64,000 nucleotides of DNA from Mycobacterium sp. ELW1 (GTDB lineage Bacteria; Actinomycetota; Actinomycetes; Mycobacteriales; Mycobacteriaceae). A model generated the notes under the pieces. That model was not told the origin of the DNA, did no database searches, and worked only from the letters and a program-made list of their open reading frames with translations. Where the stretch lies: positions 6,181,980 to 6,245,979 of the forward strand of contig NZ_CP032155.1 in assembly GCF_008329905.1 (NCBI RefSeq). The letters are read 5' to 3'. The translations under genes and the position numbers were made by a program. Positions 15,814 to 24,735 of the stretch are shown piece by piece; within the stretch, counting starts at the first letter, position 1, and every line of letters begins with the position of its first letter.

Positions 15814-18293
15814 GGCGGCGGAGGCAGCGGCGCGTTAGGGTCACCGCCACCCGGCGGGGGCGGTTCTGGTCCTCCCGGTGGCGGCGGCGGACCGCCGCCC
15901 GGCGGAATCGTGATGGTCGTCGGCGGTCCCAGCGGGATCGTGATGCCCGGTGCCACTTCGATACTGGGTTGGATGACCGTCTCCGACGGCGGCGCGGGCG
16001 GCGGAGGCGGCGGCGCCGGAACACCGGCGTATCCGCCGATTTCGGTCGGCTTGGGGAAGGACTCGTTGTCCGTACCCTTCAGCGCGCCGTCCATCGTGGC
16101 CTTCCAGATGTCCGACGGCAGGCCCGACCCGTAGACCGGTCCACCCGACGAGTTGACCAGCGGTTGCGTGCCGTCAGTGGTGCCGACCCACACGGCCGTC
16201 GACAACGACGGGGTGTAGCCGACCATCCATGCGTCACGGTTGGCGTCGGTGTCCCCGAGCTGATTGGTTCCGGTCTTGGCCGCCGACGCGCGACCACCCG
16301 CTAAGTTGTGCCCGCGCGAGTAGCCGGCGATGGGTTGCATCGCCGCGGTCACGTTGTCGGCGACTGCCTTTGGAATGCGTTGCTCGCCACTGTTGTCGGC
16401 GGTGCTGGCGTCGAAGAGTACCTCGCCGCGGGAGTTGACGACCTTCTGCACGAAGTGCGGCTTGTGGTAGACGCCCGAGTCGGCCAACGTGGCGTAGGCC
16501 GAAGCCATGTCGAGCACCCGCGACTGGTACTGGCCCAGGACCACACCGTTGTTCGGCGGGCCGCCCTTGCCGTCCTCGGACAGCGTGTGGTCCACGCCCG
16601 GGAAGCTTTCCGCGATACCGGCCCGGTGCGCGGCGTCGGCCACATCACTCGGGCCGTTCTTGAGCTTGAGCATCAGCCGGTAGTACGAGGTGTTCAACGA
16701 GCGCTTGAGCGCCTCCGCGATGTTGCAGACGCCGCAGCCCTCACCCTCGACGTTGGTGATCTTGATGCCGTTGACGGTGACCGGTGAGCTGTCGATCTGA
16801 TAACCCAGCCCCATGCCCTGTTCGAGCGCGGCCACCAACGCGAACACCTTGAACGACGAACCGGTCGGCAGACCAGCCTGCGCGAAGTCGAAGCCCTGCG
16901 CGTCCGAGCCGCCGTAATAGGCCTTCACTCCACCGGTTTTCGGATCGATGGACACCACCGCCGAACGCATGTCCGGCATCTCGCCCTCGAGATACTTCGA
17001 CACCGCGTCCTCGGCGGCCTTCTGCGCCTGCGGGTCGATCGTCGTGGTGATCTGCAGACCCTGGGTGTTCAGGGTCTGCTCATCGATGTTGAACAGGTCG
17101 AGCAGTTCCTTGGTCACCTGGCGTTCGATCAGACCGTTCGCCCCGGTGGTGACGTTGTTCGAGCGGGCCTGCTCCGGCGACACCGTCGGCGGGAAAACCT
17201 GTTGGGAACGCTCGTCCTTCGACAGCGCGCCCATCGACACCATGCCGTCGAGAACCCAGTTCCACCGCTTGGCCGCACCGTCGGGATCGATCGCCGGATC
17301 CAGGGTCGACGGCCGCTGGATCAGCGCGGCCAGCAGCGCACCCTCGGCGACGGTCAACTGCTCGACCGGCTTGTCGAAGTACGCCTTCGCCGCCGCCGCG
17401 ATGCCATAGGCGCCGCGACCGAAATAGATGATGTTCAGATATGCCTGCAGCACTTGGTCTTTGGACCACTCGCCGGCCATCTTCGTGGAGATGACGAGTT
17501 CCTTGGCCTTGCGCACCACACCACCGACCCCGGAGCGGGCGTCACCGACGAGCGCGTTCTTCACATACTGCTGGGTGATCGTCGACCCGCCCTGCAGGTC
17601 GCCGCCGAACAGATTGTTCTTGAGTGCGCGGGCGAAGCCGGAGAACGAGAACCCCGGATTGCTGTAGAAGTCGCGGTCTTCGGCGGCCATCACCGCATTG
17701 CGGACCTGCACCGGTACCTGGTCGATGTTGACATCGACCCGGTTACCTTCCGGCGGAACGATTTTCGCCAGCTCGGAGCCGTCGCTGGCCAGGATCGTCG
17801 ACACCTGGTTGGTGCGCAGGTCACCCGGCTGAGGCACCTTGACGATCAGGTAGGCCATGCCGAAGGTGATCAGCGGCAGCACGATCAACACCACGGCGGC
17901 CAGGTACAACGACCGGCGCACCCACTTCCAGTTGACCTGCTGGGAGAAGGTCGGCGGCTTGAACGGCGGCGGGCCACCCGGGCCGCCGGAGCCACCCGGG
18001 CGGCGCGGCGGGGGCGGCGGAAGCTTCGGCGGCGGAGTGCCGTCCAGAGCGGCCTTGACGACGTCCACCGGGTCACGCAGCGACGGCGGGGTGTCGCGGA
18101 CCGGTTCGATGATCGACGTCAACCGGTCATCGGGAGGCACCTGCCGGCGGGGCGCCGATCGGGAGGGGCCAGAACCATCGCCCGCGGCGGCGAAGCGCGT
18201 TGTCGGTGGCTCGGAGCTACCGGACGCACTCTCGGCCCCTGATCCCGTGCGGTTGTCAGTGGCAGGCCGGTCGGGACGCCCTTCGCTATTCAC
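15810..18293 (-). CDS. ponA1: Bifunctional class A penicillin-binding protein PonA1
   Basis: 827 residues. A cytoplasmic Pro/Arg-rich N-tail of about 140 residues precedes one TM segment (SLYLAAVVLIVLPLITFGMA). The GT51 transglycosylase domain shows MAAEDRDFYSNPGF with the catalytic Glu, and GGSTITQQYVKN. The transpeptidase domain shows the active-site SxxK as GSSFKVF, the SxN as RSLNTSY and the KTG as AAKTGTN. The C-terminus is a proline-rich periplasmic tail. It polymerises and cross-links peptidoglycan at the growing poles. The GTG at 18293 (VNSEGRP) is preferred; it lies within a few bases of the stop of the upstream DUF5318 gene. Corresponds to Rv0050. Confidence 0.96.
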   Translation of the reverse strand: MNSEGRPDRPATDNRTGSGAESASGSSEPPTTRFAAAGDGSGPSRSAPRRQVPPDDRLTSIIEPVRDTPPSLRDPVDVVKAALDGTPPPKLPPPPPRRPGGSGGPGGPPPFKPPTFSQQVNWKWVRRSLYLAAVVLIVLPLITFGMAYLIVKVPQPGDLRTNQVSTILASDGSELAKIVPPEGNRVDVNIDQVPVQVRNAVMAAEDRDFYSNPGFSFSGFARALKNNLFGGDLQGGSTITQQYVKNALVGDARSGVGGVVRKAKELVISTKMAGEWSKDQVLQAYLNIIYFGRGAYGIAAAAKAYFDKPVEQLTVAEGALLAALIQRPSTLDPAIDPDGAAKRWNWVLDGMVSMGALSKDERSQQVFPPTVSPEQARSNNVTTGANGLIERQVTKELLDLFNIDEQTLNTQGLQITTTIDPQAQKAAEDAVSKYLEGEMPDMRSAVVSIDPKTGGVKAYYGGSDAQGFDFAQAGLPTGSSFKVFALVAALEQGMGLGYQIDSSPVTVNGIKITNVEGEGCGVCNIAEALKRSLNTSYYRLMLKLKNGPSDVADAAHRAGIAESFPGVDHTLSEDGKGGPPNNGVVLGQYQSRVLDMASAYATLADSGVYHKPHFVQKVVNSRGEVLFDASTADNSGEQRIPKAVADNVTAAMQPIAGYSRGHNLAGGRASAAKTGTNQLGDTDANRDAWMVGYTPSLSTAVWVGTTDGTQPLVNSSGGPVYGSGLPSDIWKATMDGALKGTDNESFPKPTEIGGYAGVPAPPPPPPAPPSETVIQPSIEVAPGITIPLGPPTTITIPPGGGPPPPPGGPEPPPPGGGDPNAPLPPPP

Positions 18294-18720
18294 TGGCCGT
18301 ACGCGCGCCGGAGCGCGCCGTCTGGGTGCCACGGCGCCCTCGCGTCCCGTTGGTGGGACGCGGCGCTCCGAGCACGTAGGACTTGACCAGGTGATTCCAC
18401 TCGCAGGTCCGGCATACCTCCACCACGTGTACCGAGAATTCGTCGAATCGAGTCGCCAGCAACACCAGCTCCTCGGCGGTGCGCGCGGATCCCGACACCG
18501 CACCCAGGTGATCGCCGAACACCCAGGACACCAATGTCAGCGGCTCCTTGCGGCAGATCGGGCACATCACCGAACTGGGCTTGCCGTGAAACTTGGCGGC
18601 GCGCAACAGATAGGGATTGGCGTCGCAGACCTCTGAAACCCCAGTTCGACCGGAGTACACCTCGGCCAGCAGGGAGCGTCGCCGGAGGGCGTAGTCCACC
18701 ACCTGTCGCTGCAATCGCAC
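18286..18720 (-). CDS. DUF5318 protein with a four-cysteine zinc-finger-like motif
   Basis: 144 residues beginning VRLQRQVVDYALR at a GTG. Two CxxC pairs, MCPICRKE at about residue 53 and EVCRTCEW at about residue 103, suggest one bound zinc. The basic C-terminus (GTRGRRGTQTARSGAR) may bind nucleic acid or the membrane surface. It is conserved upstream of ponA1 in mycobacteria (Rv0049), and its coding region overlaps the ponA1 start, so they form one transcript. The molecular function is not known. Confidence 0.88.
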   Translation of the reverse strand: MRLQRQVVDYALRRRSLLAEVYSGRTGVSEVCDANPYLLRAAKFHGKPSSVMCPICRKEPLTLVSWVFGDHLGAVSGSARTAEELVLLATRFDEFSVHVVEVCRTCEWNHLVKSYVLGAPRPTNGTRGRRGTQTARSGARTASE

Positions 18721-18818
18721 GAGGACCAGAGTACGTCGGGGATCTGGGCAACGACACGCAACCGACTCGCGACGCCGCGGAATATGCGGCTGGTCTGCGC
18801 TCTTGGCGCCCGAACTCT

Positions 18819-18824
18819 TACGAT
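18819..18824 (+). promoter_or_regulatory. -10 element of the DUF1707 gene, leaderless layout
   Basis: TACGAT fits TANNNT and ends seven bases before the GTG at 18832. This placement supports that GTG as the start rather than the in-frame ATG 16 codons upstream. Confidence 0.5.
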
Positions 18825-18831
18825 CATCGCC

Positions 18832-19686
18832 GTGGCGACATCGCAGACGGCCAGCACGCGCGCCAAGGACACCGACCGCAACGACACGTGCCAGATTTTG
18901 GACACCGCGCTGTCCGAAGGGCAGCTGTCGATGACCGAGCATGGCCAGCGGGTGAAGGCGGCGACCACGGCGATGACACTGGGCGACTTGCGCGCGCTGG
19001 TGTCCGACCTCCAAACCGCGAACGCGCCGGTGCAGCTGCCCACGTTGAAGAAGCCGCGGCTGTCGGCGCCGGGGACCACTGGAAGCTGGGGCATCCGGCT
19101 CGCCATCATGGGAGTCTTGGTCGTGCTCGGCATCGGCATCGGCTGGGGGCTGTACGGCAACACCCCATCGCCGCTGAACTTCACCTCCGATCCGGGCGCC
19201 AAGTCCGACGGGGTGGCCCCGGTGGTGCTGACGCCGCCGCGCCAGCTGCATTCGCTGGGTGGGCTCACCGGCCTGCTCGAGCAGATGAAGAAGAAGTTCG
19301 GCAATACCGACGGCAACCGGCTGGTGGTCTATCCCGACTATGCGTCGCTGACCCGGCCGGACCCCAACGACGACCGTCGTGAACTCAACTACTCCTACCG
19401 CGGCGGCTGGGACGATCCGACCACCTCCGGGGCAAGCAACGACGCCAAGCTGGTGGACCTGAGCAAGTTCGACGCCAAAGCCGTCATCGGCGTTCTGCGC
19501 GGGGCGCCGGAGACGCTGAACATGAAGCCCGGCGACGTGAAGAGCACCTATCTGATCATCGAGCCCAGCCGCGACCAGACCGTGCCGGGGACGCTGACGA
19601 TCTCGATCTATGTGTCGAGCGACTTCGGCAGCGGCTACATCCAGCTGAATCCCGACGGCTCGGAAAAGCAGATCAACTACCCGTAA
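18832..19686 (+). CDS. DUF1707 membrane-anchored protein (Rv0048c-like)
   Basis: 284 residues. The N-terminal 65 residues match the DUF1707 pattern (DRNDTCQILDTALSEGQLS, then EHGQRVKAATTA). One TM segment follows at about residues 85-108 (IRLAIMGVLVVLGIGIGWGL), then a large extracytoplasmic domain ending in SDFGSGYIQLNPDG. DUF1707 is a short cytoplasmic module frequent in actinobacterial membrane proteins, with no fixed function. The gene faces away from ponA1/DUF5318 and corresponds to Rv0048c. Confidence 0.85.
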   Translation: MATSQTASTRAKDTDRNDTCQILDTALSEGQLSMTEHGQRVKAATTAMTLGDLRALVSDLQTANAPVQLPTLKKPRLSAPGTTGSWGIRLAIMGVLVVLGIGIGWGLYGNTPSPLNFTSDPGAKSDGVAPVVLTPPRQLHSLGGLTGLLEQMKKKFGNTDGNRLVVYPDYASLTRPDPNDDRRELNYSYRGGWDDPTTSGASNDAKLVDLSKFDAKAVIGVLRGAPETLNMKPGDVKSTYLIIEPSRDQTVPGTLTISIYVSSDFGSGYIQLNPDGSEKQINYP

Positions 19687-19781
19687 CGGGGCCCCTGCCG
19701 CGAGTGTGCGGCCCGATCCGGTTGTCACCGCGTGTCGCGGACGAATTCGCACGGTCGCGCGCACTGAAGTAGCGCCAAATA

Positions 19782-19800
19782 TATCGCTCCGATACTATCG
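19782..19800 (+). promoter_or_regulatory. Overlapping palindromes over the padR-ino1 promoter
   Basis: TATCG-ctc-CGATA (19782-19794) and CGATA-c-TATCG (19790-19800) overlap, giving three half-sites in a row. A -10-like TACTAT (19793-19798) lies inside. The position suits an operator for the PadR regulator encoded next, which would then control itself and ino1. Motif seen; the binding is inferred. Confidence 0.5.
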
Positions 19801-19847
19801 CCGGAGGTGTCGAAGTGTCGTAACGGCTGAGCAAAGGAGGTGACCCG

Positions 19848-20393
19848 ATGCTGGAGCTTGCCATCTTGGGTCTTCTCCTCGAGTCCCCCATGCACGGCTA
19901 CGAACTGCGCAAACGACTGACGGGTCTGCTCGGGGCGTTCCGTGCCTTCTCGTACGGCTCGCTGTACCCGGCGTTGCGCCGGATGCAGACCGACGGGTTG
20001 ATCGTCGAGGACACCGCCCCCGCGGGAACCACGGTGTTGCGCCGTGCCCGCCGGGTGTACCAACTGACCGATGCCGGCCGCCAGCGGTTCGCCGAATTGG
20101 TGGCCGACACCGGCCCACAGAACTACACCGACGACGGCTTCGGTGTGCACCTGGCGTTCTTCAACCGCACACCGGCCGAGGCACGGATGCGGATTCTGGA
20201 AGGCCGCCGGCGCCAGGTGGAAGAACGTCGCGAAGGTCTGCGGGAGGCCATCGCCCGAGCGAGCAATTCGTTCGACCGCTACACGAAACAACTGCATCAG
20301 CTGGGCCTGGAGTCCAGCGAGCGGGAAGTCAAGTGGCTCAACGAGCTTATCGCCGCTGAGCGGGTGGCTCAGAGCCATCCAGATCAGGCCTGA
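19848..20393 (+). CDS. PadR family transcriptional regulator
   Basis: 181 residues. The winged helix is at the N-terminus (LELAILGLLLESPMHGYELR, with the wing ending YQLTDAGRQRF). A C-terminal helical part (RMRILEGRRRQVEERREGL, then SSEREVKWLNELI) forms the dimer interface. The Shine-Dalgarno sequence AAAGGAGGTGA is close to ideal. ino1 follows 57 bp downstream on the same strand, so inositol synthesis is a likely target. Corresponds to Rv0047c. The ligand is unknown. Confidence 0.92.
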   Translation: MLELAILGLLLESPMHGYELRKRLTGLLGAFRAFSYGSLYPALRRMQTDGLIVEDTAPAGTTVLRRARRVYQLTDAGRQRFAELVADTGPQNYTDDGFGVHLAFFNRTPAEARMRILEGRRRQVEERREGLREAIARASNSFDRYTKQLHQLGLESSEREVKWLNELIAAERVAQSHPDQA

Positions 20394-20450
20394 GCGGCCG
20401 CCGAAGTACCTGAACAGCAGCCAGCAGAAGTACGAGTTAGGAGAACGTCC

Positions 20451-21554
20451 ATGACGGAGCACAACGGAGCGTCGACAGATGTGCGGGTCGCCATTGTCGG
20501 CGTCGGCAACTGCGCGTCCTCACTGGTCCAGGGCGTGCAGTACTACCAGGACGCTGACGCGAACGCCACCGTTCCCGGCCTGATGCACGTGAAGCTCGGC
20601 CCGTACCACGTGCGCGACGTGAAGTTCGTCGCCGCGTTCGACGTCGACGCCAAGAAGGTCGGCTTCGACCTGTCCGAGGCGATCTTCGCGTCGGAGAACA
20701 ACACGATCAAGATCGCCGACGTGCCGCCGACCGACGTCGTCGTGCAGCGCGGCCCGACCCTCGACGGCATCGGCAAGTACTACGCCGAGACCATCGAGAT
20801 CTCCGACGAGCAGCCGGTCGACGTCGTCAAGGTCCTCAAGGACAACAAGGTCGACGTGCTGGTCTCCTACCTGCCGGTGGGCTCCGACGAGGCCGACAAG
20901 TTCTACGCGCAGTGCGCCATCGATGCCAAGGTCGCGTTCGTCAACGCCCTTCCGGTGTTCATCGCCTCGGACCCGGTTTGGGCCAAGAAGTTCGAAGACG
21001 CCGGTGTGCCGATCGTCGGCGACGACATCAAGAGCCAGGTCGGCGCGACCATCACCCACCGCGTGATGGCCAAGCTGTTCGAAGACCGCGGCGTCACGCT
21101 GGACCGCACGTATCAGCTGAACGTCGGCGGCAACATGGACTTCAAGAACATGCTCGAGCGTGAGCGCCTGGAGTCCAAGAAGGTTTCCAAGACCCAGGCC
21201 GTGACGTCGAACCTCACCGGCTCGCTGGCCGGCAAGGTCGAGGACAAGAACGTCCACATCGGCCCGTCGGACCACGTCGCGTGGCTCGACGACCGCAAGT
21301 GGGCCTACGTCCGGCTCGAAGGCCGCGCCTTCGGTGACGTGCCGCTGAACCTGGAGTACAAGCTCGAGGTGTGGGATTCGCCGAACTCGGCCGGCATCAT
21401 CATCGACGCCGTGCGCGCCGCGAAGATCGCCAAGGACCGCGGTGTCGGCGGCCCGATCATCCCCGCGTCGGCCTACCTGATGAAGAGCCCGCCCAAGCAG
21501 CTGGCCGACGACATCGCCCGCACTGAGCTCGAGAAGTTCATCGCCGGCGAATAG
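20451..21554 (+). CDS. ino1: Inositol-1-phosphate synthase
   Basis: 367 residues. [17 protein letters not shown] at residues 13-29 is the NAD-binding Rossmann loop; [15 protein letters not shown] and [13 protein letters not shown] are the conserved catalytic and phosphate-binding segments of the mycobacterial enzyme. It converts glucose 6-phosphate to myo-inositol 1-phosphate, the precursor of phosphatidylinositol, PIMs, lipoarabinomannan and mycothiol. AGGAG lies ahead of the ATG. Probably co-transcribed with padR; a strong hairpin follows. Corresponds to Rv0046c. Confidence 0.97.
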   Translation: MTEHNGASTDVRVAIVGVGNCASSLVQGVQYYQDADANATVPGLMHVKLGPYHVRDVKFVAAFDVDAKKVGFDLSEAIFASENNTIKIADVPPTDVVVQRGPTLDGIGKYYAETIEISDEQPVDVVKVLKDNKVDVLVSYLPVGSDEADKFYAQCAIDAKVAFVNALPVFIASDPVWAKKFEDAGVPIVGDDIKSQVGATITHRVMAKLFEDRGVTLDRTYQLNVGGNMDFKNMLERERLESKKVSKTQAVTSNLTGSLAGKVEDKNVHIGPSDHVAWLDDRKWAYVRLEGRAFGDVPLNLEYKLEVWDSPNSAGIIIDAVRAAKIAKDRGVGGPIIPASAYLMKSPPKQLADDIARTELEKFIAGE

Positions 21555-21565
21555 TTTTCGCCGAG

Positions 21566-21613
21566 AGTGCGGTCAGATCCGGATGGGACGCCCCATCGCG
21601 ATCTGGCCGCACT
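21566..21613 (+). terminator. Long stem-loop after ino1
   Basis: A 14-bp stem pairs 21566-21579 with 21600-21613 (one G-T wobble). Inside it a second stem GATGGG/CCCATC closes a four-base loop. It starts 12 bp after the ino1 stop and lies before the next gene, so termination of the padR-ino1 transcript is likely. Confidence 0.65.
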
Positions 21614-21631
21614 TTCGCGTTAGATGGCCAT

Positions 21632-22549
21632 GTGATCTCCGATGACGAGCTGATCGGCCTCGACGAATTCGCCCTGCTGCCCGAGAACGCCGAGCAGGCC
21701 GGGGTCAGTGACGAGCTGCCGCCGGTCACCAGGATCGAGTCCGGCCCGATCAGTGCGCTGAAGTGGGGTGCCGAACCACCGCAGATCGTGTTTCTGCACG
21801 GCGGTGGGCAAAACGCCCACACCTGGGACACCGTCATCCTCGGCCTGGGCGTTCCGGCGCTGGCCATCGACCTACCCGGCCACGGCCGCTCGGCCTGGCG
21901 AGAAGACGGCGACTACGGCCCGCGGCTGAACGCCGACACACTGCGGCCCGTCCTGAGCGAATGGGCGCCCAGCCCACGACTGGTGGTCGGCATGTCGCTG
22001 GGGGGACTGACAGCGTTGCGCATCGCCACCGTCGAGCCGGCACTCGTTCCCGAACTGGTCCTCGTCGACGTCACACCATCGGCCCCGGAACGCCACGAAC
22101 AGATGAGCCAGGCTCAGCTGGGCGCGGTCGCACTGACGCAAGGCGGACGCAATTTCCCGAGCTTCCAAGCCATGTTGGACGTCACGGTCGCAGCCTCGCC
22201 CACTCGAAGCCGGGAATCACTGCGCCGCGGCGTCTTTCACAACTCGAAGCAGCTCGACGATGGCACCTGGACCTGGCGCTACGACTCCTTCCGCAAGGGC
22301 GCCGACTCCGGCAGCGGGCTGCCGGAGTCGTTCGCCGGGCTGTGGAACGACGTGCCGTCGATCACGATGCCCACCACGCTGGTGCGGGGCGCCAATTCGT
22401 TCTTCGTCAACGACGAGGACGCTGACGAATTCGCCCGTACCGCACCGGGTTTCCAGCGCGTGATCATGGTCCCCGACTCCGGTCACTCCGTACAGGGTGA
22501 CCAGCCACGCGCGCTCATCGACATCCTGCGCAACGTGCTCGCCAGCTGA
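21632..22549 (+). CDS. Alpha/beta-fold hydrolase (Rv0045c-like esterase)
   Basis: 305 residues. The oxyanion region is IVFLHGGGQNAHTWD, the nucleophile elbow is [13 protein letters not shown] with Ser at about residue 122, and the catalytic His is in VPDSGHSVQGDQP near the C-terminus. The acid is probably the Asp in the FVNDEDAD stretch. The M. tuberculosis counterpart is an esterase with preference for short acyl chains; the natural substrate is unknown. The GTG start follows the ino1 hairpin by about 20 bp. Confidence 0.88.
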   Translation: MISDDELIGLDEFALLPENAEQAGVSDELPPVTRIESGPISALKWGAEPPQIVFLHGGGQNAHTWDTVILGLGVPALAIDLPGHGRSAWREDGDYGPRLNADTLRPVLSEWAPSPRLVVGMSLGGLTALRIATVEPALVPELVLVDVTPSAPERHEQMSQAQLGAVALTQGGRNFPSFQAMLDVTVAASPTRSRESLRRGVFHNSKQLDDGTWTWRYDSFRKGADSGSGLPESFAGLWNDVPSITMPTTLVRGANSFFVNDEDADEFARTAPGFQRVIMVPDSGHSVQGDQPRALIDILRNVLAS

Positions 22550-22599
22550 GTTTGCTTGTTGTTCACCCGTTGATTCCCAGCTGATTCACAGCCGTGTCC

Positions 22600-22605
22600 T
22601 AGTTT
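22600..22605 (+). promoter_or_regulatory. -10 element of the PhoX-like gene, leaderless layout
   Basis: TAGTTT fits TANNNT and ends seven bases before the ATG at 22613; no ribosome binding site is seen. Confidence 0.5.
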
Positions 22606-22612
22606 CGGCCCC

Positions 22613-24682
22613 ATGGCTCTGGTGCCGCTGAATCTGCTGATCAATCACGACGGACGCTCCGCTCGCCAGCGGATCACCTGCCGCTACCGCTGCGGTGACG
22701 CCTGTGCGCATCCGGCGCCGAACACGAGCGACAACGCCTACTTCGGTGACCTTGTCCGCGAGGCGACGACGCGCCGTTCGATCCTGAAGGCCGCCGGTGT
22801 CGCAGTGCTCGCCGTCGGCGCGGGCTCAGCGCTCGCGGCCTGTTCGACCGAGCCCACGCCAGTTGGCGATTCGGCCCCGCCGGCACCGCCGGCACCGAAC
22901 CCCGGCATGAACTTCAGCGCGATTGCGCCCAACACCGAGGACGCCGTCGTCATCCCCCCGGGCTACCAGCAGGCGGTGGTGATCAGCTGGGGCGACCCGG
23001 TGCTGCCCGGCGCTCCTGCCTTCGATGTCACCAAGCAGAGCGCCACCGCGCAACGTCAGCAGTTCGGGTTCAACAACGACTTCGCCGGCTTGCTGCCGAT
23101 CGACGGCTCCCCTGACCGCTATCTCCTCGTGGTGAACCACGAGTACACCACCGAGCGATTCATGTTCCCTGGATACGACGAAAAGCGGCCCACTCGTGAA
23201 CAATTCGAGACCGCTCAGGCTGCGCACGGCCTGACCGTCGTCGAAGTCGAGCGCACCGCGAACGGGCTCAAGCCGGTGCTCGTTCCCTACAATCGCCGGA
23301 TCACCGCAGACTCCCCCTTCACCCTCACCGGGCCGGCCGCCGGCAGCGAGTTCGTCAAGACCGCCGCCGACCCGGGCGGCCGTACGGTCAGCGGCACCAT
23401 CAACAACTGCTCAGGCGGCGTCACACCCTGGGGCACCGTGTTGTCCGGTGAAGAGAACTTCAACTCCTACTTCGGCGCCGCCGACGGAGCGCAGGCATCC
23501 ACCCCGATCGACGCCGACCGATGGAAGCGTTACGGCATCAAAATCAAACCCAGCGAACGGCTTTGGGAGACGTTCGATCCGCGGTTCGATCCCACCAAGA
23601 CACCCAACGAGGTCAACCGTTTCGGCTACGTCGTCGAATTGAATCCGTGGGATCCGCGCTCCACTCCCGTCAAGCACACCGCGATGGGCCGCTTCAAACA
23701 CGAGGCCGCCAACATCTACGTCACCCCGGATGGAACCGTGGTGGCCTACAGCGGCGACGACGAGCGCTTCGACTACATGTACAAGTTCGTCTCCGCCAAG
23801 AAGATTCAGCCCGGCCGCGATGCGGCGGCGATGGCCGCCAACATGACGATCCTCGACGAGGGCACGCTCTACGTCGCGAAACTCACCACCGACATCCCGG
23901 CCAACCAGATCGACGGCTCCGGCGCCCTGCCCGCCGCCGGCGCGTTCCGCGGGTCGGGGACGTGGCTCCCGTTGCTGCGCTCGGGGCCGGGTGGCGCCGC
24001 GGAGTCGTTGGTGCCCGGCATGACCCCACACGAGGTCGCGGTGTTCACCCGGTTCGCCGCCGACAAAGCCGGCGCCACCAAGATGGACCGGCCCGAAGAC
24101 TTCGAAGCCAACCCGCGCACCGGCAAGCTCTATGTGGCCCTGACCAACAACAATGAGCGGGGAGCGCAGGGCAAGCCCGTCGCCGACGCACCGAATCCGC
24201 GCAACGACAACAAGAACGGCCAGGTTCTCGAGATCACCGACGACCACGCCGGCACCTCGTTCACCTGGGATCTGCTGCTGGTCTGCGGTGACCCCGCCGC
24301 GGCGGACACCTACTTCGGCGGTTTCGACAAGTCCAAGGTCAGCCCCATCTCCTGCCCGGACAATCTCGCCTTCGACAAGCACGGCAACCTGTGGATCGCC
24401 ACCGACGGCAACGCGCTGTCCTCCAACGACGGCCTCTTCGCCGTCGCGCTCGAAGGGCCCAATCGTGGTGAGACACGCCAATTCCTGACCGTGCCGATCG
24501 GCGCGGAGACCTGCGGACCGATCGTGCTCGACGACCTCGTCACCGTGTCGGTGCAGCATCCTGGCGAGCACGATGACAACAGCATCGACGATCCGTTGTC
24601 CAACTGGCCCGAGGGCGGCAACGGCACCGCGCGCCCATCGATCGTGGCGGTGTGGAAGCCCGATGGGAATATCGGCGCCTGA
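22613..24682 (+). CDS. PhoX-type (DUF839) phosphatase, Tat-exported
   Basis: 689 residues. An extended N-terminal region precedes a twin-arginine motif TTRRSILKAAGVAVLAVG at about residues 52-69, and a lipobox-like LAACST follows, so it may be a Tat-exported lipoprotein. The body has PhoX family marks: NNDFAGLLPIDG, LLVVNHEYT, NNCSGGVTPWGTVLSGEEN with the conserved Cys and Glu of the iron/calcium cofactor site, and RPEDFEANPRTGKLYVALTNN. PhoX enzymes are calcium- and iron-dependent phosphomonoesterases that release phosphate outside the cell. The 50 residues before the Tat motif contain four cysteines and are unusual; an internal start is possible. Confidence 0.85.
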   Translation: MALVPLNLLINHDGRSARQRITCRYRCGDACAHPAPNTSDNAYFGDLVREATTRRSILKAAGVAVLAVGAGSALAACSTEPTPVGDSAPPAPPAPNPGMNFSAIAPNTEDAVVIPPGYQQAVVISWGDPVLPGAPAFDVTKQSATAQRQQFGFNNDFAGLLPIDGSPDRYLLVVNHEYTTERFMFPGYDEKRPTREQFETAQAAHGLTVVEVERTANGLKPVLVPYNRRITADSPFTLTGPAAGSEFVKTAADPGGRTVSGTINNCSGGVTPWGTVLSGEENFNSYFGAADGAQASTPIDADRWKRYGIKIKPSERLWETFDPRFDPTKTPNEVNRFGYVVELNPWDPRSTPVKHTAMGRFKHEAANIYVTPDGTVVAYSGDDERFDYMYKFVSAKKIQPGRDAAAMAANMTILDEGTLYVAKLTTDIPANQIDGSGALPAAGAFRGSGTWLPLLRSGPGGAAESLVPGMTPHEVAVFTRFAADKAGATKMDRPEDFEANPRTGKLYVALTNNNERGAQGKPVADAPNPRNDNKNGQVLEITDDHAGTSFTWDLLLVCGDPAAADTYFGGFDKSKVSPISCPDNLAFDKHGNLWIATDGNALSSNDGLFAVALEGPNRGETRQFLTVPIGAETCGPIVLDDLVTVSVQHPGEHDDNSIDDPLSNWPEGGNGTARPSIVAVWKPDGNIGA

Positions 24683-24723
24683 ATCGAGTTTGCCAAGAGG
24701 ATTTGGGCCGCTCGACGGTTGGC

Positions 24724-24729
24724 TACATT
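24724..24729 (+). promoter_or_regulatory. -10 element of the recombinase-GGDEF gene, leaderless layout
   Basis: TACATT fits TANNNT and ends six bases before the ATG at 24736. This supports that ATG over an in-frame one 28 codons upstream, inside the phosphatase gene. Confidence 0.45.
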
Positions 24730-24735
24730 CCGGAG

